From the NCBI RefSeq assembly GCF_005503365.1, contig NZ_SCML01000007.1, positions 88,717-152,716 on the forward strand: DNA of 64,000 nt, in the 5' to 3' direction. The position numbers and the translations under genes are program-made. The DNA is from Hydrogenophaga sp. 2FB (GTDB lineage Bacteria > Pseudomonadota > Gammaproteobacteria > Burkholderiales > Burkholderiaceae_C). Under the pieces are notes generated by a model. The model ran no database searches, was not told the origin of the DNA, and saw nothing but the letters and a program-made list of their open reading frames with translations. How positions within the stretch are numbered: the stretch's first letter is position 1; each line of letters begins with the position of its first letter. Below, in pieces: positions 9,300 through 18,436 of the stretch.

Positions 9300-10066
9300 G
9301 CGCGAGGACCGTCGTCAGAGAGGAGGTGTTGCCAGTATACGGGGAGGAAATTCCATGTTGGGGCAGGGCGCATCAGACCTGTGCGCACATGGCCACAGAA
9401 GTCCTCGCGGGACATCAGCTGCGCACCCAGCGATGCCAGGTGGGCGGTGTTCTGTTGGCAGTCGATCAGTGGCATGTCCTGGGCGCGGCAGAAAGCGACC
9501 AGGGCGCTCAACGCGATTTTGGAGGCATCCGTGCGGCGGCTGAACATCGACTCACCGAACACCATGCCGCCCAGGTTGACGCAGTAGAGGCCGCCTGCCA
9601 GCTCGCCGTCGAGCCAGGTTTCCACACTGTGTGCCAGCCCGGCCCGATGCATGCGGACATAGGCTTCCACCATGGCAGGCAGGATCCACGTGCCGGCCTG
9701 GCCATCGCGCGCGGTGTTGGCACAGGCGCGTATCACGCGCTCGAAATCGTGGTCAAAGCGCACCTTGAGGCGGCCTTCGCGCAACAGGCGCTGGATCGTC
9801 TTGCGCAACGAGCGGTGCAAGCGGAAGGCCGATGGCTCTAGCACCATGCGCGGGTCCGTGCTCCACCAGAGGATGGGTTGGCCGGCGCTGTACCAGGGAA
9901 AGATGCCACGCGAGTACGCCGCCACCAGGGTCGGCAAGTCGAGCACGCCACCCGCGGCCAACAGGCCGGGTGCTGGATCCGTCGCGCTCCAGGCAGTGTC
10001 CACCGGCGGAAACGCCTGCCCTGGCTCAAGCCAGGGCAGTGCTCTGTTGGGTGGGGTTTGAGACAT
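9296..10066 (-). CDS. aat: Leucyl/phenylalanyl-tRNA--protein transferase
   Basis: Adds Leu or Phe to proteins with N-terminal Lys or Arg for N-degron proteolysis. The 256-residue protein has the characteristic FPPVDTA region, [46 protein letters not shown] and [29 protein letters not shown]. All are typical of Aat. It is the promoter-proximal member of an aat-bpt operon (4-base overlap); the VanZ-like gene lies 30 bases upstream on the same strand. Confidence 0.95.
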   Translation of the reverse strand: MSQTPPNRALPWLEPGQAFPPVDTAWSATDPAPGLLAAGGVLDLPTLVAAYSRGIFPWYSAGQPILWWSTDPRMVLEPSAFRLHRSLRKTIQRLLREGRLKVRFDHDFERVIRACANTARDGQAGTWILPAMVEAYVRMHRAGLAHSVETWLDGELAGGLYCVNLGGMVFGESMFSRRTDASKIALSALVAFCRAQDMPLIDCQQNTAHLASLGAQLMSREDFCGHVRTGLMRPAPTWNFLPVYWQHLLSDDGPRA

Positions 10067-10096
10067 GCTGCTATTGTGCGCGGCTGCCTCAAGTCT

Positions 10097-10444
10097 TCAA
10101 GATGCCGTGCGTGGGGTTTTGCGCAGAATGCTCGTGGCGAAGAACATGCCGAGCAGAATGCCCACGCCATCGGCGGCGAGATCCGCCCACTCGCCGTAGC
10201 GCCAGCCCGTGGCTGCCTGTGCGAGCTCGATGGCTGCGCCATATGCCAGCAGATACGCGCCAACGCGAAGAGGATTTTGGGGATACGACCACAGCCCCAG
10301 AAGTGCGAGCCATGCGAAGCCACAGGCGTGCTGCGCCTTGTCCCAGATGTCGAAGGCTTGCCCTGGCAGCAGGGTGACGGGCACGAGAGACGCGATCGCG
10401 AGGATGATCGTGCTGAGCCAAAAGAGAGGTTTGATCAACGACAT
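10097..10444 (-). CDS. VanZ-family membrane protein
   Basis: 115 residues, with four predicted membrane segments (about 7-25, 38-54, 60-78, 88-106). The family features are DKAQHACGFAWLALLG after the first helix and ELAQAATGWRYGEWADLAADGVGILLG near the end, matching the conserved VanZ-like pattern of E, D and N/G residues on helices. The family is linked with teicoplanin resistance in some Firmicutes, but the short proteobacterial members have no proven function. It is likely cotranscribed with aat-bpt, 30 bases upstream of aat. Confidence 0.8.
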   Translation of the reverse strand: MSLIKPLFWLSTIILAIASLVPVTLLPGQAFDIWDKAQHACGFAWLALLGLWSYPQNPLRVGAYLLAYGAAIELAQAATGWRYGEWADLAADGVGILLGMFFATSILRKTPRTAS

Positions 10445-10478
10445 TTGAGGTTGGGCAAAAAAGTGAAGAAAACGACGC

Positions 10479-10484
10479 TATAAT
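10479..10484 (+). promoter_or_regulatory. -10 box of the tRNA-Asn promoter
   Basis: A consensus TATAAT sits 11 bases before the tRNA 5' end, implying a transcript start only a few bases ahead of the mature tRNA. The -35 region (AT-rich, near 10456-10461) is weak. Confidence 0.6.
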
Positions 10485-10494
10485 TCGAGGCTGT

Positions 10495-10570
10495 TCCCTG
10501 ATAGCTCAGTCGGTAGAGCGACGGACTGTTAATCCGCAGGTCCCTGGTTCGAGTCCAGGTCGGGGAGCCA
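10495..10570 (+). tRNA. tRNA-Asn (anticodon GTT)
   Basis: A 76-base cloverleaf: acceptor TCCCTGA with TCGGGGA (one T-G pair), D-arm TAGCTCAGTCGGTAGAGC, anticodon loop CTGTTAA with GTT, T-arm GGTTCGAGTCC, discriminator G and an encoded CCA (10568-10570). It decodes AAC/AAU. It sits alone between a strong -10 box and a perfect terminator. Confidence 0.98.
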
Positions 10571-10576
10571 GACAAA

Positions 10577-10616
10577 CAAATGACAAAGGCCTTCTTCGGA
10601 AGGCCTTTGTCATTTG
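10577..10616. terminator. Terminator after tRNA-Asn
   Basis: CAAATGACAAAGGCCTT (10577-10593), loop CTTCGG, AAGGCCTTTGTCATTTG (10600-10616): a 17-bp perfect stem. It ends the tRNA transcript and can act in reverse for the ferredoxin reductase gene ending at 10640. The T-run is short (ATTTG). Confidence 0.75.
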
Positions 10617-10639
10617 TGGTGTTCGACGTTGATTCTGAC

Positions 10640-11713
10640 TCAATCGAACACCGGCGACTCCACACCCAGCACCTTGTGCAATTTAGGGCTGGTGGTGGTG
10701 TACTGCAGCATCACCTTCTTGTCGGGAAAGATGATGGGCGTTGAGCCGAAGGCGGCCAGCGCGCATTCGTGGAAGCCCGACAGAATGAGTTTCTTCTTCC
10801 CGGGATAGGTGTTGATGTCACCCACCGCGAAGATGCCAGGGACGCTGGTGGAGAACTTCTCGGTGTCGACCCGCAGTTGCCTGCGCTCGATGTCCAGACC
10901 CCACTCTGCAATGGGGCCGAGCCTCGGTGAGAGGCCGAAGAACACCAGCAACATGTCCACGGGCACGGTGCGCGTCTCGTCATCGGGGCCGGTGACGTTC
11001 AAGGCGCTCAGGCGGCCTGCGGTTTCCTCGAAGCCTGTGACCTGGCCCACCACAAACTGCATTTCATGGCGCTCGCACAGCTCGCGCATTCTGGCCACGC
11101 TGGCTGGCGCTGCCTGAAATCCGTCGCGACGGTGGATCAATGTGACGCTTTTGGCGCGGTGCGCGCCGTCGCCTGCGAAGTTCAGCGACCAGTCGAGCGC
11201 GGAGTCTCCGCCACCGATGATGACCAGGTGTTGGCCCGCCAAGCGGCCTGGTTCTTTCACGCTGTAGAACAGCTGGGTGTCATTGAATTTTTCCAGCCCA
11301 TCGACTTTGAGCAGCCGTGGCTGGAACGCCCCGACGCCGGCGGCAATGAAGATGGTCTTGGTCAGAAACCGGGTGCCCTTCGACGTGGCCACAAGGAAGC
11401 GGCCATCGTCTTGCGGTTGCACGGTGGTGACTTCCTGGCCCAGATGGAAGGTGGCGCCAAACGGCTTGATCTGCTCGAGCAGTCGATCCGCAAGTTCCTT
11501 GCCCGTGCACACCGTGATCGCCGGTATGTCATAGATGGGCTTGTCGGGATACAGCTCGACCGGCTGGCCACCGGGGTAGGCGAGCGAATCGATCACGTGC
11601 GCCTTGATCTCGAGAAGGCCCAGTTCAAAAACCTGAAACAGGCCGACCGGGCCGGCGCCCACAATGACGGCATCGGTTTCGATGGGGCCGTCGGATGGTT
11701 TTGCGAGGGTCAT
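10640..11713 (-). CDS. Ferredoxin--NADP+ reductase, thioredoxin-reductase-like type
   Basis: 357-residue flavoprotein of the YumC-type FNR family. FAD-binding [11 protein letters not shown] occurs near residue 16 and NADPH-binding [11 protein letters not shown] in the middle; the C-terminus has [29 protein letters not shown]. There is no CxxC redox disulfide, which separates it from true thioredoxin reductase. The ATG at 11713 is chosen because the FAD fold begins just after it; a longer in-frame start would overlap fdxA. fdxA lies 43 bases upstream in the same direction, so reductase and electron carrier are probably cotranscribed. Confidence 0.9.
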   Translation of the reverse strand: MTLAKPSDGPIETDAVIVGAGPVGLFQVFELGLLEIKAHVIDSLAYPGGQPVELYPDKPIYDIPAITVCTGKELADRLLEQIKPFGATFHLGQEVTTVQPQDDGRFLVATSKGTRFLTKTIFIAAGVGAFQPRLLKVDGLEKFNDTQLFYSVKEPGRLAGQHLVIIGGGDSALDWSLNFAGDGAHRAKSVTLIHRRDGFQAAPASVARMRELCERHEMQFVVGQVTGFEETAGRLSALNVTGPDDETRTVPVDMLLVFFGLSPRLGPIAEWGLDIERRQLRVDTEKFSTSVPGIFAVGDINTYPGKKKLILSGFHECALAAFGSTPIIFPDKKVMLQYTTTSPKLHKVLGVESPVFD

Positions 11714-11756
11714 GCCTTGGAGCTTAACGCCGCCGGCCGCGTCGCGGCAGGCGGTA

Positions 11757-12086
11757 TCAGCGAACCAGCTCCGAGAGCTTATCGCCGCGGTCTTTCCAGT
11801 CGTCGGCATCGGGCAGCGCGTCCTTGCGCTTGGTGATGCTTTTCCAGCTCGACAGGCGTGCCAGCTCGGCGTTGAGCCCGATCATGTGTTGCTGGTCTTT
11901 CGGCAGATCTTCCTCCGCGTAAATCGCGCTAACGGGGCACTCGGGGATGCACACGGCGCAGTCGATGCACTCATCCGGGTCGATGGTCAGGAAGTTGGGG
12001 CCTTCACGGAAACAGTCCACGGGACAGACGTCCACACAATCGGTGTATTTGCAGCGGATGCAGGCTTCGGTGACAACGTGGGTCAT
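11757..12086 (-). CDS. fdxA: 7Fe ferredoxin FdxA
   Basis: 109-residue electron carrier with one 3Fe-4S and one 4Fe-4S cluster. Cys ligands are in [17 protein letters not shown] (residues 9-25) and [17 protein letters not shown] (about 38-54), as in Azotobacter FdI-type ferredoxins. The C-terminal extension after residue 60 is family-typical. It is followed by the TrxR-like reductase and lies just downstream of the sulfate assimilation operon. That operon contains a ferredoxin-type sulfite reductase without a flavoprotein subunit, so the pair could deliver its electrons (inference). Confidence 0.95.
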   Translation of the reverse strand: MTHVVTEACIRCKYTDCVDVCPVDCFREGPNFLTIDPDECIDCAVCIPECPVSAIYAEEDLPKDQQHMIGLNAELARLSSWKSITKRKDALPDADDWKDRGDKLSELVR

Positions 12087-12187
12087 GGTGATGATGGGAA
12101 TCGGTAGAACCCCGGATTTTAGGGTTTCCCTGAGCCCGCGCAGGGCACAAGTCCCTTGGCGGGGTACGCGTTAAGGAGATATGGTTT

Positions 12188-13498
12188 TTAGAGCACCAGC
12201 AGCGCGCCCGACGTGCGATGGCTCGCGGTGTCGACCAGGACGAGCGAACCGAGGGTGCGCGAGCGCTCGAAAGGCAACGTGGCCAAGGGCTCCTGCAGCG
12301 TCAGCTCGATGTGGCCGATGGCGTTGGACCCGAGTTGGGTGGCGTCTTCCTCGGCCAGCGTGTGGATGTCGAGGCGGTGCACGATGCGTTTGATCTTGGC
12401 CTTGACCCAGCGGTGACCGTGAAGGGCCCAGTACACGCGGCCGGGCACCAGGGTTTCATCGTCGAGCCAGGCCACCGTGGCGCGGATCTCGCGGCTGCCC
12501 GCCAGCGTCTCTTTGGCGTTGTCGTCCTCGACGGCTAGCAGCCAGTCGCCACGGGAGACGTCGACCTCGCGGTCGAGCACGATGCCGGCACTGTGGCCCG
12601 CCGTGACGGATTGGGGATGGCGCACGTGGTTGAGCACTTGTGCAACGACCGCAGTCTGCCCGTTGGGCATGATGCGCACCGACTGCCCGGGTTGCACGTC
12701 ACCCGTGGCCACGCGACCCCAGAAGACGCGGCGACCTTGCGAGGTATCGGACGAGCTGCTGAACTTTTCCACCCACTGCACCGCAAAGGCGAAAGGCAGC
12801 GTGCTGTCGGCAGGCGTCACGGGCAGGCCTTCCAGAATTTCCAGCAGCGTGGGGCCCGTGTAGCCGCACCAGCCGGCTTGCTCGCTGGCGTCCACCACGT
12901 TCCAGCCCTTGAGGGCCGAGACGGGCACGACGGCCGTGACGGGAATGCCCGCCTGCGCCGCGAACGCGCGCAGCGCGTCCGCAATGTGGCGGAAGGCGGT
13001 GGCGCTGTCGTCGACCGCATCGAGCTTGTTGACCGCAAACACCACCGAGGGCACGCGCAGCAGCTTGAGCAAGAGGCTGTGGCGCCGTGTCTGGGGCAGC
13101 AGTTGCAGGGCCGCATCGGCCCAGTTCAGCTTGGTCGCGTCGACCAGCACCACGGCTGCGTCGGCGCTGGACGCGGCCGTCACCATGTTGCGCGTGTACT
13201 GCTCATGGCCAGGGGCGTCACCAATGATGAACTTGCGCGCTTCGGTGCTGAAGTAGCGGTAGGCCACATCGATGGTGATGCCTTGTTCGCGCTCGGCGGA
13301 CAGGCCGTCGGTCAGCAGAGCCAGATCGGTCTGGCCGTGGCGCTGCACGCCGGCCAGGTGGTCTTGCAACACGGCCTTGCTGTCGACCAGCAGGCGGCCG
13401 ATCAACGTGCTTTTGCCATCGTCCACGCTGCCGCAGGTGATGAGGCGCAAGGCGGAGCGGGTGTCCTGGGCGGTGGAGGCGAGTTCAACTGTGTTCAT
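12188..13498 (-). CDS. cysN: Sulfate adenylyltransferase subunit 1 (GTPase)
   Basis: GTP-hydrolysing subunit that drives APS formation by CysD. 436 residues, EF-Tu-like: G1 GSVDDGKST at residues 23-31, G3 DAPGHEQY, G4 NKLD, then beta-barrel domains to the C-terminus. There is no fused APS kinase (CysC) domain, which fits direct reduction of APS by the neighbouring CysH. It is the last gene of the operon, 53 bases after cysD. Confidence 0.96.
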   Translation of the reverse strand: MNTVELASTAQDTRSALRLITCGSVDDGKSTLIGRLLVDSKAVLQDHLAGVQRHGQTDLALLTDGLSAEREQGITIDVAYRYFSTEARKFIIGDAPGHEQYTRNMVTAASSADAAVVLVDATKLNWADAALQLLPQTRRHSLLLKLLRVPSVVFAVNKLDAVDDSATAFRHIADALRAFAAQAGIPVTAVVPVSALKGWNVVDASEQAGWCGYTGPTLLEILEGLPVTPADSTLPFAFAVQWVEKFSSSSDTSQGRRVFWGRVATGDVQPGQSVRIMPNGQTAVVAQVLNHVRHPQSVTAGHSAGIVLDREVDVSRGDWLLAVEDDNAKETLAGSREIRATVAWLDDETLVPGRVYWALHGHRWVKAKIKRIVHRLDIHTLAEEDATQLGSNAIGHIELTLQEPLATLPFERSRTLGSLVLVDTASHRTSGALLVL

Positions 13499-13551
13499 GG
13501 CAATGGAATCCGTGAGAGATATCGACTTCAGGAGGTGGCGCGGCGAGGGGG

Positions 13552-14511
13552 TTAGAAATACCCATCTTTCTTGCGCTTCTCCATCGAAGCGTCGGACGTC
13601 TTGTCGTCCATGCGCGTGGCGCCGCGCTCGCTGACTTCGGCGGCGAGGGTTTCGATGACGATGTCATCGGCCGTCGCGGCCAGACTCTCCACAGGGCAGG
13701 TGCAGGTGATGTCGCCCACGGTGCGGAAGCGCACGTCGCGCACTTGCACGGTCTCGCCGTCGCGCGGCGGGGTGAGCTCGGTCACCGGCACGAGCAGGCC
13801 GCGGCGGTCCACCACTTCGCGTTGGTGGGTGTAGTAGATCGAGGGCAGTGCGATGTTTTCGCGCGCGATGTACTGCCACACGTCGAGCTCGGTCCAGTTG
13901 CTGATGGGGAACACACGGAAGTGCTCGCCCTGGTGCAGCCGGGTGTTGAACAGCGTCCAGAGTTCGGGACGCTGGGCCTTGGGTTGCCATTGGCCGAAGC
14001 TGTCGCGGTGGCTGAAGATGCGCTCTTTCGCGCGCGCCTTTTCTTCGTCGCGCCGCGCGCCGCCAATCAGGGCGTCGAAGCGGAACTCTTCAATGGCTTC
14101 GAGCAGCGTGACCGACTGGTGCACGTTGCGGCTCTCACCGGGGTGTGCCAGGCGCACGGTACCGCGGGCCATCGAATCCTCGACGTTGCGCACGATCAGC
14201 TCGGCGCCGAGTTCCTTGGCGCGCTGATCGCGGAATTCGGTCACTTCAGGGAAGTTGTGGCCGGTGTCGATCATCAGCAACGGGTAGGGGATGCGGCCGG
14301 CGCCAAAGGCCTTCTCGGCGCACTTGAGCATCACCAGCGAGTCCTTGCCGCCGGAGAACAGCAGCGCGGGGCGTTCGAACGCGGCAGCCACTTCGCGCAG
14401 GATGAAGATGGTTTCTTCTTCCAGTGCATCCAGGTGGGCATTGCTCAGGTGGTGATCGTTGGCGTGTTGCAGAGCGGTCTGGATCACGGCGGTTTCGGTG
14501 CGGGCGTTCAT
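13552..14511 (-). CDS. cysD: Sulfate adenylyltransferase subunit 2
   Basis: Catalytic subunit making adenosine 5'-phosphosulfate from ATP and sulfate. 319 residues of the PP-loop ATPase fold: LLFSGGKDSLVML near residue 50, and the characteristic C-terminus ending MEKRKKDGYF. The start at 14511 (MNARTETAV) overlaps the stop of cysH by 4 bases (ATGA), so translation is coupled. It pairs with cysN downstream. Confidence 0.96.
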   Translation of the reverse strand: MNARTETAVIQTALQHANDHHLSNAHLDALEEETIFILREVAAAFERPALLFSGGKDSLVMLKCAEKAFGAGRIPYPLLMIDTGHNFPEVTEFRDQRAKELGAELIVRNVEDSMARGTVRLAHPGESRNVHQSVTLLEAIEEFRFDALIGGARRDEEKARAKERIFSHRDSFGQWQPKAQRPELWTLFNTRLHQGEHFRVFPISNWTELDVWQYIARENIALPSIYYTHQREVVDRRGLLVPVTELTPPRDGETVQVRDVRFRTVGDITCTCPVESLAATADDIVIETLAAEVSERGATRMDDKTSDASMEKRKKDGYF

Positions 14512-15257
14512 GAGGGGGTCCGTTCGAGAGACGACACGAGAGGTTCGGTGGCGGGCTGCACATGCAGTCCGCATTCCTTGGCGCTTTCCTGCTCCCACCA
14601 CCAGCGGCCGGCGCGGAAGTCCTCGCCGACGCTGATGGCGCGGGTGCAGGGCGCGCAGCCGATGCTGGGAAAGAACTGGTCGTGCAGCGCGTTGTAGTCG
14701 AGATGGTGTTGGGCGATGAAGTGCCAGACATCACCCCAGGTCCACTCGACGATGGGGCTGATCTTGATGCGTTGTGGCTCCTGCACGACCTCTCCGACGT
14801 CGGCGCGCGCGTTGGATTGCTCGCGGCGCAGGCCGGTGATCCAGCCGTCCTGGCCAGCCAGGGCACGGGCCAGGGGTTCCATCTTGCGGATGTCGCAGCA
14901 GGCCTTGCGCAGGTCGATGCTCTGGTACATCGCCTCTTCGCCGTTCTTGCGCACGAACTGGATGACCGATTCCTGCTTGGGGCGGAACACCTGCACGCTG
15001 ATGCCGTAGCGCTGCTCGATCTTCGGGATCAGCGCCAGCGTTTCGGTGTGCAGCTTGCCCGTTTCCAGCACAAAGACGCTGGCATCGATGCGGGCCAGAT
15101 GCATCAGGTGCGTGACCACCATGTCTTCAGCGCCCAGGCTCGATGCCTGGGTGAGCTTCGGGTGGCTGGCGGCCGTTTCGCGCAGCAGTTCGATGCTGCG
15201 CTCGACCTTGGCCGCAAAGTCGGCCGAGGGGCGGTTGTAGAGGGCGATAGCGGTCAT
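14508..15257 (-). CDS. cysH: Adenylylsulfate (APS) reductase, assimilatory CysH
   Basis: Reduces APS to sulfite with thioredoxin or glutathione. In the 249-residue protein two cysteine pairs, C120-C121 (KACCDIRK) and C201-x2-C204 (GCAPCTRA), mark the 4Fe-4S APS-using class rather than the PAPS class, and the catalytic ECGLH Cys is at 229. No APS kinase is present nearby, which agrees. The start at 15257 (MTAIALYNRP) was chosen because upstream in-frame codons overlap the DUF934 gene in another frame. Sits between DUF934 and cysD. Confidence 0.93.
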   Translation of the reverse strand: MTAIALYNRPSADFAAKVERSIELLRETAASHPKLTQASSLGAEDMVVTHLMHLARIDASVFVLETGKLHTETLALIPKIEQRYGISVQVFRPKQESVIQFVRKNGEEAMYQSIDLRKACCDIRKMEPLARALAGQDGWITGLRREQSNARADVGEVVQEPQRIKISPIVEWTWGDVWHFIAQHHLDYNALHDQFFPSIGCAPCTRAISVGEDFRAGRWWWEQESAKECGLHVQPATEPLVSSLERTPS

Positions 15258-15276
15258 GGCGGTGGCTTTGAGACGC

Positions 15277-15669
15277 TCAGGCTGCTTCAGCGAAATGCGG
15301 TGCGGTATGCACCGCGTCGCCTTGGTAGAACGCGGGGTAGTGGGCCAACAGCGCCTGGCCGTGAGCCAGGTCCTGGTCGGCGCGCAGCACGGCCTGGGAG
15401 AAGCCGCTGCGCTGCATTTGCACAAGCTGGTCGATCAGCACGTCGCCGGTGGCGCGAATCTCGCCGGTGAAGCCCAGGCGGCGGCGCAGCAGGAAGGCCT
15501 GGCTGAAGGCCCGGCCGTCGCTGAACTTGGGGAAATTCAGCTCGATGGCGGTGATGCCGTCGAGCTGGGCTTCGCGGGGATCCGCGTCGTTCGCGATCGA
15601 GAGGCGTTGCGCCTCGGACTCGGTGGCCACGAAGGTGTCGGCGCGGAAGAGTTGAAGGTTCTGGCTCAT
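15277..15669 (-). CDS. DUF934 protein of the sulfite reductase operon
   Basis: A 130-residue protein of the DUF934 family, which is usually found beside cysI/cysH in proteobacteria. It has RRRLGFTGEIRATGDVLIDQLVQMQRSGFSQAVLRAD, the conserved family core, and no membrane segment, Cys cluster or recognisable catalytic motif. It starts 10 bases after the cysI stop. Context strongly suggests a role in sulfite reduction, perhaps as a small accessory subunit, but its biochemistry is not established to my knowledge. Confidence 0.85.
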   Translation of the reverse strand: MSQNLQLFRADTFVATESEAQRLSIANDADPREAQLDGITAIELNFPKFSDGRAFSQAFLLRRRLGFTGEIRATGDVLIDQLVQMQRSGFSQAVLRADQDLAHGQALLAHYPAFYQGDAVHTAPHFAEAA

Positions 15670-15679
15670 GCGTCTGTCC

Positions 15680-17455
15680 TCAGGCGGTGGCACGGGCCGT
15701 GCTCGTGCGCACCGCGTTGGCGGCGGTTTTGAAGGGGTCGGCGCCGGTGCGGCGCAACGTGGCGACGAAGGTTTCGCCGTCCGTGCGCTGCTCGCGGTAG
15801 GTGTCCAGCAGGGCTTCGACGACGTCGGGCACTTCGCTGGCGGCGAACGAGGGGCCGATCACCTTGCCTGGCGTGGCTTCGCCAGACAAGCGCGAGCCGT
15901 CCGAGCCGCCGAGCGTGATCTGGTACCACTCCTTGCCGTCCTTGTCGACGCCCAGGATGCCGATGTGTCCGCTGTGGTGGTGGCCGCAGGAGTTGATGCA
16001 ACCGCTCATGTGGAGGTCGATCTCGCCCAGGTCGTACAACTCGTCGAGGTCCTTGTAGCGACCCAGGATGGCTTGGGCCAGCGGCAGCGAGCGCGCGTTG
16101 GCGAGGTCGCAGAAGTCGCCACCGGGGCAGACGATCATGTCGGTGAGCAGGCCGATGTTGGGCTTGGCCAAGCCGAGCCGGCGCGCCTCGCGCCAGAGCT
16201 CGGGCAACTGGTCGCAACGCACCCAGGGCAGCAGCAGGTTCTGCTCGTGCGTCACGCGGGCTTCACCGGCGGAGAAGCGCTCGGCCAGATCGGCCGCGCG
16301 CTCGAGCTGCTCGGCCGAAGCGTCGCCAGGAGCCTGGCCGAAACGCTTGAACGACAGCGTGACCGCGCGCAGGTCGGGGTTCTTGTGCGGCTTCACGTTC
16401 TGCTGCAGCCAGCGGCTGAATTCCAGATCGTCTTCGGCCGCGGCCTTGAGGATGTGCGCGATCTTGGCGTCAGCACTCTTGCGGTCGCAATTGAGTTGGG
16501 GCGCCACGAAGAAGGCGCTCACGCGGTCGAGTTCGGCCTGGCTGATGGTGTGGGGCGCGCCGTCTTTTTCGATGATGTCGCGGTACTCGGCTTCCACCTG
16601 GTCGGTGAACGCCTGGCCTTCGGCTTTCACAAGAATCTTGATGCGTGCCTTGTAGATGTTGTCGCGGCGGCCGAAGCGGTTGTAGGCGCGCACCACGGCT
16701 TCGAGGTAGTTGAGGAGCTGGTTCCAGGGCAGGAACTCGCGGATCACCGTGCCGATGATGGGCGTGCGGCCCATGCCACCACCCACGCGCACCTGAAAAC
16801 CCAGGTCGCCATCGACGTTGCGCAGCACGCGCAGGCCCACGTCGTGCCAGGGGGTTGCGGCGCGGTCTTCGCGCGCACCCGTGATGGCTACCTTGAACTT
16901 GCGGGGAAGGAAGGCGAACTCGGGGTGCAGCGTGCTCCACTGGCGCAGGATTTCAGCGAAGGGGCGCGGGTCGGCCACTTCGTCGACCGCGATACCGGCC
17001 AGCGCGTCGGTGGTGACGTTGCGGATGCAGTTGCCGCTGGTCTGGATGCCGTGCAGGCCCACGCTGGCGAGCAGGTCCATGGCGTCGGCCGAGCGCGAGA
17101 GCGGAATCCAGTTGTATTGGACGTTGTGGCGTGTGGTGAAGTGACCGCAGCGATCGGGCAGGGTGGGCACTTCGGCCAGGCCCGCATTCGCTTTGGAAAC
17201 GTCGTTGTCTTCCTTGTGATCGAAATCGCGCGCGAGTCGGGCCAGCACGCGCAACTGCGGGCTGGAGAGTTCGCCGTAGGGCACGGCCACGCGCAGCATG
17301 GGCGCGAAACGTTGCACGTACCAGCCGTTCTGCAGGCGCAGCGGCTTGAATTCGTCGTCGCCCAGGGTGCCGGCCTGCCAGCGGGTGAGCTGGTCGCGGT
17401 ACTGGGCGGCGCGCAGGTGCACGAACTGGCGGTCAAAGTCGGAATATTGGTACAT
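15680..17455 (-). CDS. cysI: Sulfite reductase hemoprotein (siroheme, 4Fe-4S)
   Basis: Six-electron reduction of sulfite to sulfide. The 591-residue protein has nitrite/sulfite reductase ferredoxin-like half-domains (about 50-115 and 330-400) and the siroheme/4Fe-4S ligands C-x5-C (CPGGDFC) and C-x3-C (CINSC) near residues 440-490. No CysJ-type flavoprotein gene adjoins, so electrons may come from ferredoxin; fdxA and its reductase lie just beyond the operon. It is second in a six-gene minus-strand operon, with tauE-like 22 bases upstream and DUF934 10 bases downstream. Confidence 0.92.
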   Translation of the reverse strand: MYQYSDFDRQFVHLRAAQYRDQLTRWQAGTLGDDEFKPLRLQNGWYVQRFAPMLRVAVPYGELSSPQLRVLARLARDFDHKEDNDVSKANAGLAEVPTLPDRCGHFTTRHNVQYNWIPLSRSADAMDLLASVGLHGIQTSGNCIRNVTTDALAGIAVDEVADPRPFAEILRQWSTLHPEFAFLPRKFKVAITGAREDRAATPWHDVGLRVLRNVDGDLGFQVRVGGGMGRTPIIGTVIREFLPWNQLLNYLEAVVRAYNRFGRRDNIYKARIKILVKAEGQAFTDQVEAEYRDIIEKDGAPHTISQAELDRVSAFFVAPQLNCDRKSADAKIAHILKAAAEDDLEFSRWLQQNVKPHKNPDLRAVTLSFKRFGQAPGDASAEQLERAADLAERFSAGEARVTHEQNLLLPWVRCDQLPELWREARRLGLAKPNIGLLTDMIVCPGGDFCDLANARSLPLAQAILGRYKDLDELYDLGEIDLHMSGCINSCGHHHSGHIGILGVDKDGKEWYQITLGGSDGSRLSGEATPGKVIGPSFAASEVPDVVEALLDTYREQRTDGETFVATLRRTGADPFKTAANAVRTSTARATA

Positions 17456-17477
17456 CGTCTTCGTGGGTCGTCAGAAA

Positions 17478-18269
17478 TCAAAAGGCAATCAGCTTCGTGC
17501 CGGCGTAGGCCAGCAAGACGGAGAGCGCGGAACGCACCAGGCGTTCGGGCGTGTGGCGCATGAGGCGCGTGCCCAGCCAGATGCCGGGCAGCGAGCCGGC
17601 CAGCAGCTTGGCCAGCAGCGGCCAGTCCACCGAGCCCAGGCTGGCGTGGCCCAGGCCGGCGACCAGGGTGAGCGGCACGGCGTAGGCGATGTCGGCGGCC
17701 ACGATGCGCGGCAGCGGCAGCAAGGGAAACAGCAACAGCAGCACCGACACGCCGATGGCGCCAGCGCCGACCGAGGTGAGCGTGACCAGGGTGCCGATGA
17801 CCGCGCCGAACAGCACCGGCAGGCTCCAGTGGCGTGCGCGCGTGGCAACGGCCAGTTGGCCCTCGGGCAGGTGGCGCGGCACCTGTTTGCCGTGAACGGC
17901 CTTGTAGAGCATGGCAGCTGCGGTGAGCAGCAGGGCCACGCCCAGGGTGTTGGTCATGAGCGACTGGACGACCGGGCTGGCCGGACCCAGGTGGCGCAGC
18001 AGGAGCAGCGTCAACACCGCAGCCGGAAGGCTGCCGGCGCTGAGTTGGCCCACCACGCGCCAGGGCACCAGCTTTTGCCGCGCAAGGCTGGCTGTGCCGC
18101 CCATCTTGGTGAAGGCGGCGAACAGCAGGTCGGTGCCCACGGCAAGGTAGGGTTTGACGCCGAAAAAGAAGATCAGGATGGGCGTCATGAGCGAACCGCC
18201 ACCCACACCCGTGAGACCCACGATGAGTCCCACAGCAAATCCGGCCAGGATGATGGCGATGTCAGGCAT
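17478..18269 (-). CDS. TauE/SafE-family membrane transporter
   Basis: 263 residues with about eight hydrophobic segments and the duplicated family glycine motif: LIVGLTGVGGGSLMTPILI near the N-terminus and VTLTSVGAGAIGVSVLLLL in the second half. The family exports sulfite, sulfoacetate and related anions, or possibly imports sulfate. As first gene of the sulfate assimilation operon it probably moves sulfate or protects against sulfite; the direction is not decidable. The ATG at 18269 was chosen since the first membrane helix starts directly after it. Confidence 0.87.
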   Translation of the reverse strand: MPDIAIILAGFAVGLIVGLTGVGGGSLMTPILIFFFGVKPYLAVGTDLLFAAFTKMGGTASLARQKLVPWRVVGQLSAGSLPAAVLTLLLLRHLGPASPVVQSLMTNTLGVALLLTAAAMLYKAVHGKQVPRHLPEGQLAVATRARHWSLPVLFGAVIGTLVTLTSVGAGAIGVSVLLLLFPLLPLPRIVAADIAYAVPLTLVAGLGHASLGSVDWPLLAKLLAGSLPGIWLGTRLMRHTPERLVRSALSVLLAYAGTKLIAF

Positions 18270-18436
18270 GGGCGGAACTGTAGAGACGCATTCATATATC
18301 CCAAACGATTTTTTGCTCATGCACATATGCCCGAACTGGAATATGCAAGGCGGCATGTGCCTGTTCGTACGGGAAATCCACCTTTGTCGCTCCAATCCAT
18401 TCGGCACATCGATGTGGCGGACGTAACATCCGCGCC
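18270..18436. promoter_or_regulatory. Divergent promoter region of the sulfur operon
   Basis: The 167-base gap separates the minus-strand sulfur operon from the plus-strand gene at 18437. Reading minus, TATATG near 18295 could be a -10 box, with no recognisable -35, as expected for an activator-dependent (CysB-type) promoter. GCACAT (18321-18326) is mirrored by ATGTGC (18355-18360), and a perfect palindrome CACATCGATGTG lies at 18405-18416 close to the divergent start. Binding by CysB (encoded at 28904-29848) is inferred only. Confidence 0.4.

Noticed and set aside
10495..10570. tRNA-Asn as an integration site
   Set aside because: No integrase gene or repeated tRNA 3' end was seen on either side; it is flanked by housekeeping genes and its own terminator.
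15668..17563. A 631-codon plus-strand frame opposite cysI
   Set aside because: CysI has full cluster ligands on the other strand; the antisense frame has no start site or family motifs.
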